From NCBI GenBank assembly GCA_003228965.1, contig QIGP01000254.1:1-9440 (forward strand): 9,440 nt of DNA, read 5' to 3'. The notes beneath the pieces were generated by a model. It did not search any database. It worked only from the letters and a program-made list of their open reading frames with translations, and was not told the DNA's origin. The translations under genes were made by a program, and so were the position numbers. Origin of the DNA: Gammaproteobacteria bacterium (GTDB taxonomy: Bacteria; Pseudomonadota; Gammaproteobacteria; Steroidobacterales; SZUA-146). Below, piece after piece: positions 6,610 to 9,440 of this stretch (the stretch's first letter is position 1; each line of letters begins with the position of its first letter).

Positions 6610-6651
6610 GACACCGTTTCCAAGGCCGATACAGGCTCTTGAGGGAGTGTC
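6610..6651 (+). promoter_or_regulatory. Two-tier leader stem-loop before the ribosome site of the large gene
   Basis: GACAC (6610-6614) can pair with GTGTC (6647-6651). Inside it, CAAGGCC (6621-6627) pairs with GGC-T-CTTG (6634-6641) with one bulged T and a six-base loop. It ends three bases before GAGGGGAG (6655-6662), so it could influence translation initiation. It matches no riboswitch class that I recognise. Confidence 0.3.
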
Positions 6652-6664
6652 ACTGAGGGGAGTT

Positions 6665-9440
6665 ATGAAGACTATCAATACGCTTGGCGTCAAACTTTGG
6701 GGTTTGGGCGCGCGTCGGTCGAGTCGGTTTTTTCTTGTTCTTTTTGCGTTGCTCGTAACTGGCGGTGCGATCACTGCTGACGAGAGTGGTACTAGCGCCG
6801 AGAAGCAGATTGTCTACGATGCGATTTCTTCTACAGTCTATGGAACGGGACAAATTAGTGGCCGCGCCTGGATTGGTGATGACGATCCCAGAAGCATCGG
6901 ACCGCTGCCTTCGCTAGAGGGAGCACAGGTAGGTCTGTTCAGTTGTAGCAGCAATTTTATTAAGGGCACCGTTACGGATGACAAAGGTAACTACGCTTTT
7001 TCTGGTCTGGCCGACGGTTGTTACCGAGTGCGTTTTCGCACTGAGGACTACTTCCGGTTGACACGACAAGCGAGTCGCGCAGCTGTATTTGCAGATAGCA
7101 TATGGATGGATCCCACTACCGGTACGAGTAACCAGCTTTTGATTCGTGGTGGCGTTTCGGTCGGTGGTGTCAATGTCGCCGTTACACGCTCCAAACGGTC
7201 GGAAGTTGGCGACCGTGTCTGGGAAGACTTGAACGCTAATGGCGTGCAGGATATTGGCGAACCCGGTCTGGCAGGAACAGAGGTACAGCTTTACGACTGT
7301 GATGGAAATCAGATGTACGACGCCGATGGGCGTTTGCGAAGTCTGTTGACCAATGAAAATGGCGATTATCTATTCGCTAACCTGAAACCCAATTGTTATA
7401 CCGTGCACTTCAATACGCCGGGCAAATACTCTGCGAGTCCCGCTCAGGTAGGCAACCCCGTTGTTGATAGCGATGCCAATGAGTACGCGAGTGCTCTGCA
7501 AACCGATGGCGTTAAAATTGACCGGTACATGAGTAACTATCAGGTCGACGGTGGTTTTTTTCGCGGCGCGAGTGTTGGTGATCGTGTCTGGCTGGATAGC
7601 GACGGTGACGGTGTACAGTCCGCCAATGAAGCAGGCCAGCCGGGTGTCAAGGTAATCTTGCTCGACGAGTTTGGCGTACCCGCCGGACCCATAGTCACTA
7701 CTGGCAATGACGGTGTTTACGAATTCAACAATATCCGGCCTGGTCGGTACATGCTGCAGTTCGTAAAACCGGACAACGCCATTGCCAGCCCGATGTACCG
7801 ATCTAAAAATGGTTCGATCGACAGTGACGCAAACTCAATGGGTGTCACTCCTGTATTTGAGTTGTCTTCGGCAGAAGAACAGATGGATATGGACTTTGGT
7901 GTTTCGGCCCAGGCCGCGGCGCTCGAAATTCAAATTGAAAAATCTACGAATGGAGTGGATGCGGATACACCACCCGGCCCATTCGTTTTGGTGGGTGATT
8001 CGGTGATGTGGACCTATCAGGTGATGAATGCAGGTACCGAGGCACTATTTTTTATTGAAGTCACTGACGATCAAGGTGTTGTAGTCACTTGCCCGCAAAC
8101 GATACTGAATCCAGCGGAAGAAATGACTTGTACCGGTCAGGCTGGTTCGGCGGTTACTGGTCAGTATACGAATGTCGGTACAACCATAGGTAACGACGGT
8201 AGCGACGACCCGACGACTGTCGAGGCGTCCGATTCAAGCCATTACTTTGGCGCCAATCCCGGCGTCTCGATCGAGAAAACCACCAACGGTCAGAATGCTG
8301 ACACCCCGCCAGGGCCCAGCATCGAAGTTGGTGAGCCAGTGAACTTTGTTTATACCGTCACCAACAACGGTAACGTCTCAATTACTAACATTGCGGTGGT
8401 CGACGATCAGGGAGTGACCGTCACGTGTCCAAGCGATACGCTCGCGGCCGGTACTTCTATGAACTGCACGGGCGCGGCAATAGCCACCCGTGGCCCATAC
8501 ATGAACCTGGGAACCATTACAGCTGACCCGCCGGTCGGTCCTGGGCTTGTGGCTTCTGATCCCAGTAACCATCTGGGTGTTGTCGCTCAAATCACCATTG
8601 AAAAATCGACTAATGGACAGGATTCGGATACAGCTCCAGGTTTACCCATTAGCGTAGGTGATCCGGTGGAGTGGACCTATGTCGTCACTAACGATGGCGA
8701 CACGCTGGTTGACACGATTGTAGTTACTGACAATCAGGGCGTGGCGGTTAGCTGTAACGGCAGCTCACTGGCCCCGGGGCAGTCTTTGGATTGCACCGGT
8801 TCAGGAATTGCTGCGTCTGGGCCTTATTCCAACATTGGTGAGGCCTGCGGTAGCGTAGCCGAACTGGGTGGCCTGACGGTATGTGATACCGATCCGAGTC
8901 ACTATTTCGGGGAGCAGGGTCTCCTTGAGATAGAGAAGCTCACCAACTCAGTCAATGCTGACGTGGCGCCGGGTCCGTTCATACCGGTAGGTAATTCCGT
9001 GAATTGGGACTACGTTATTACTAACCAATTTAATGTAGAAGTTCAGGCAATCAATGTTGTTGACAGTCAGGGTGTGATTGTTTCATGTCCACAAACCACG
9101 TTGACCGCCGGTGCCTCTATGACCTGTACCGCCTCAGGTATAGCGACTAGCGGTCAATATATGAACATCGGCACCGTTACCGGCACCACGACTAACGGAA
9201 CCAATGTCAGTGACGAAGACCCGAGCCATTATTTTGGTGAACAGGGCACGTTAGATATTGAAAAATCGACTAACAATCAAGACGCCGACGTAGTACCAGG
9301 CCCATCAATTGCGGTGGGCAGTGCAGTGACGTGGTCCTATGTTGTGACGAACAACACGAACGTTGAGTTAACGAGCGTATCGGTCACCGACAGTCAAGGC
9401 GTCGCCGTATCTTGTCCCGTGACGTCTCTGGCGCCTGGGG
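6665..9440 (+). CDS. Giant secreted/surface protein with SdrD B-like domains and DUF11/DUF7507-type repeats (3' truncated by window)
   Basis: The frame is open from ATG 6665 to the window edge (925 codons) with no stop. A long signal peptide has basic residues (ARRSSR at 16-21), a hydrophobic core and probable cleavage after AITA (38). Three beta-sandwich domains of the SdrD B-like/carboxypeptidase-regulatory-like kind follow, at about 64-175, 181-300 and 304-412. The second and third open with VGDRVW and carry calcium-loop-like DLNANGVQD and DSDGDGVQ motifs; each of the three has a G-x-Y-x-F 'NGDYLF' type strand. From residue 420 come five tandem DUF11/DUF7507-type repeats (the fifth is cut). 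This architecture is typical of large bacterial adhesins or extracellular matrix proteins. Ribosome site GAGGGGAG (6655-6662) is rather close to the ATG. An in-frame GTG at 6647 is an alternative start with a poorer site. No sortase, autotransporter or RTX region is visible; the C-terminus needed to judge export is outside the window. Confidence 0.9.
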   Translation, partial: MKTINTLGVKLWGLGARRSSRFFLVLFALLVTGGAITADESGTSAEKQIVYDAISSTVYGTGQISGRAWIGDDDPRSIGPLPSLEGAQVGLFSCSSNFIKGTVTDDKGNYAFSGLADGCYRVRFRTEDYFRLTRQASRAAVFADSIWMDPTTGTSNQLLIRGGVSVGGVNVAVTRSKRSEVGDRVWEDLNANGVQDIGEPGLAGTEVQLYDCDGNQMYDADGRLRSLLTNENGDYLFANLKPNCYTVHFNTPGKYSASPAQVGNPVVDSDANEYASALQTDGVKIDRYMSNYQVDGGFFRGASVGDRVWLDSDGDGVQSANEAGQPGVKVILLDEFGVPAGPIVTTGNDGVYEFNNIRPGRYMLQFVKPDNAIASPMYRSKNGSIDSDANSMGVTPVFELSSAEEQMDMDFGVSAQAAALEIQIEKSTNGVDADTPPGPFVLVGDSVMWTYQVMNAGTEALFFIEVTDDQGVVVTCPQTILNPAEEMTCTGQAGSAVTGQYTNVGTTIGNDGSDDPTTVEASDSSHYFGANPGVSIEKTTNGQNADTPPGPSIEVGEPVNFVYTVTNNGNVSITNIAVVDDQGVTVTCPSDTLAAGTSMNCTGAAIATRGPYMNLGTITADPPVGPGLVASDPSNHLGVVAQITIEKSTNGQDSDTAPGLPISVGDPVEWTYVVTNDGDTLVDTIVVTDNQGVAVSCNGSSLAPGQSLDCTGSGIAASGPYSNIGEACGSVAELGGLTVCDTDPSHYFGEQGLLEIEKLTNSVNADVAPGPFIPVGNSVNWDYVITNQFNVEVQAINVVDSQGVIVSCPQTTLTAGASMTCTASGIATSGQYMNIGTVTGTTTNGTNVSDEDPSHYFGEQGTLDIEKSTNNQDADVVPGPSIAVGSAVTWSYVVTNNTNVELTSVSVTDSQGVAVSCPVTSLAPG
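7922..9440 (+). repeat. Five tandem ~110-residue DUF11/DUF7507-type repeats
   Basis: The IEK motif that opens each unit begins at 7934, 8270, 8597, 8930 and 9257, giving spacings of 336, 327, 333 and 327 bases (112, 109, 111 and 109 residues). Each unit reads roughly IEKSTNGxDADxxPGP, VGxxVxWxYxVTN, VTDxQGVxVSCP, then SMxCTGSGIA, NIGTVT and DPSHYFG. The two cysteines in TCP and TCTG recur in all four complete units, which suggests a disulfide in the oxidising periplasm or outside. Unit 3 has two extra cysteines (EACGSV and TVCDTD). Bases differ between units at many positions, so these are old duplications rather than a recently expanded array. Confidence 0.88.

Noticed and set aside
7782..8006. 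74-codon plus-strand frame inside the large secreted-protein gene
   Set aside because: It is out of frame with a continuous domain-bearing frame and has no motif of its own.
7922..9440. CRISPR-like or satellite DNA array
   Set aside because: The periodicity is about 330 bases, varies by multiples of three, and is conserved at the protein level rather than the base level, so it is a protein domain repeat.

Overview
The window looks like a chromosomal segment of a gammaproteobacterium. The main evidence is its left end, where the end of a cofactor-independent phosphoglycerate mutase gene (gpmI) is followed directly by an envC-type murein hydrolase activator and a yibQ-type divergent polysaccharide deacetylase, a cluster known from Escherichia coli and relatives. 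Two lipoboxes, Sec signal peptides and a degenerate EnvC LytM domain also point to a diderm cell. I cannot name a genus.

Region 1 (1-3561) reads left to right with almost no gaps: gpmI (partial), envC, yibQ, an unrecognised lipoprotein, an unrecognised single-pass membrane protein and a possible 42-residue membrane peptide. Most junctions touch or overlap, so this is probably one transcription unit. EnvC and YibQ belong to envelope and cell-division peptidoglycan work; the last three genes have no function I can assign but are all predicted to be in the envelope.

Region 2 (3562-5948) holds two probable proteolysis genes, both on the plus strand. The first encodes a small proteasome/HslV-fold Ntn hydrolase with serine, not threonine, directly after the initiator Met. 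It resembles the 'bacterial proteasome homologue' (BPH) group. The second encodes a 563-residue lipoprotein with HEVAH and EEGKAD motifs, resembling the M49 (dipeptidyl peptidase III-like) metallopeptidases. A sigma70-like promoter lies before the first, and an imperfect stem-loop lies between them.

Region 3 (5949-6664) is about 700 bases, AT-rich in its right half. It carries one possible short minus-strand gene, several inverted repeats, a promoter candidate embedded in a dyad cluster, and a hairpin just before the next ribosome binding site.

Region 4 (6665 to the end) is the start of a very long secreted protein gene that stays open to the window edge (925 codons visible). It has a signal peptide, three SdrD B-like/carboxypeptidase-regulatory-like beta domains, two with calcium-loop-like motifs, then five tandem DUF11/DUF7507-type repeats of about 110 residues, each of the four complete ones with a conserved cysteine pair. 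It is probably a giant surface or extracellular adhesin; its anchor or secretion signal would lie beyond the window.
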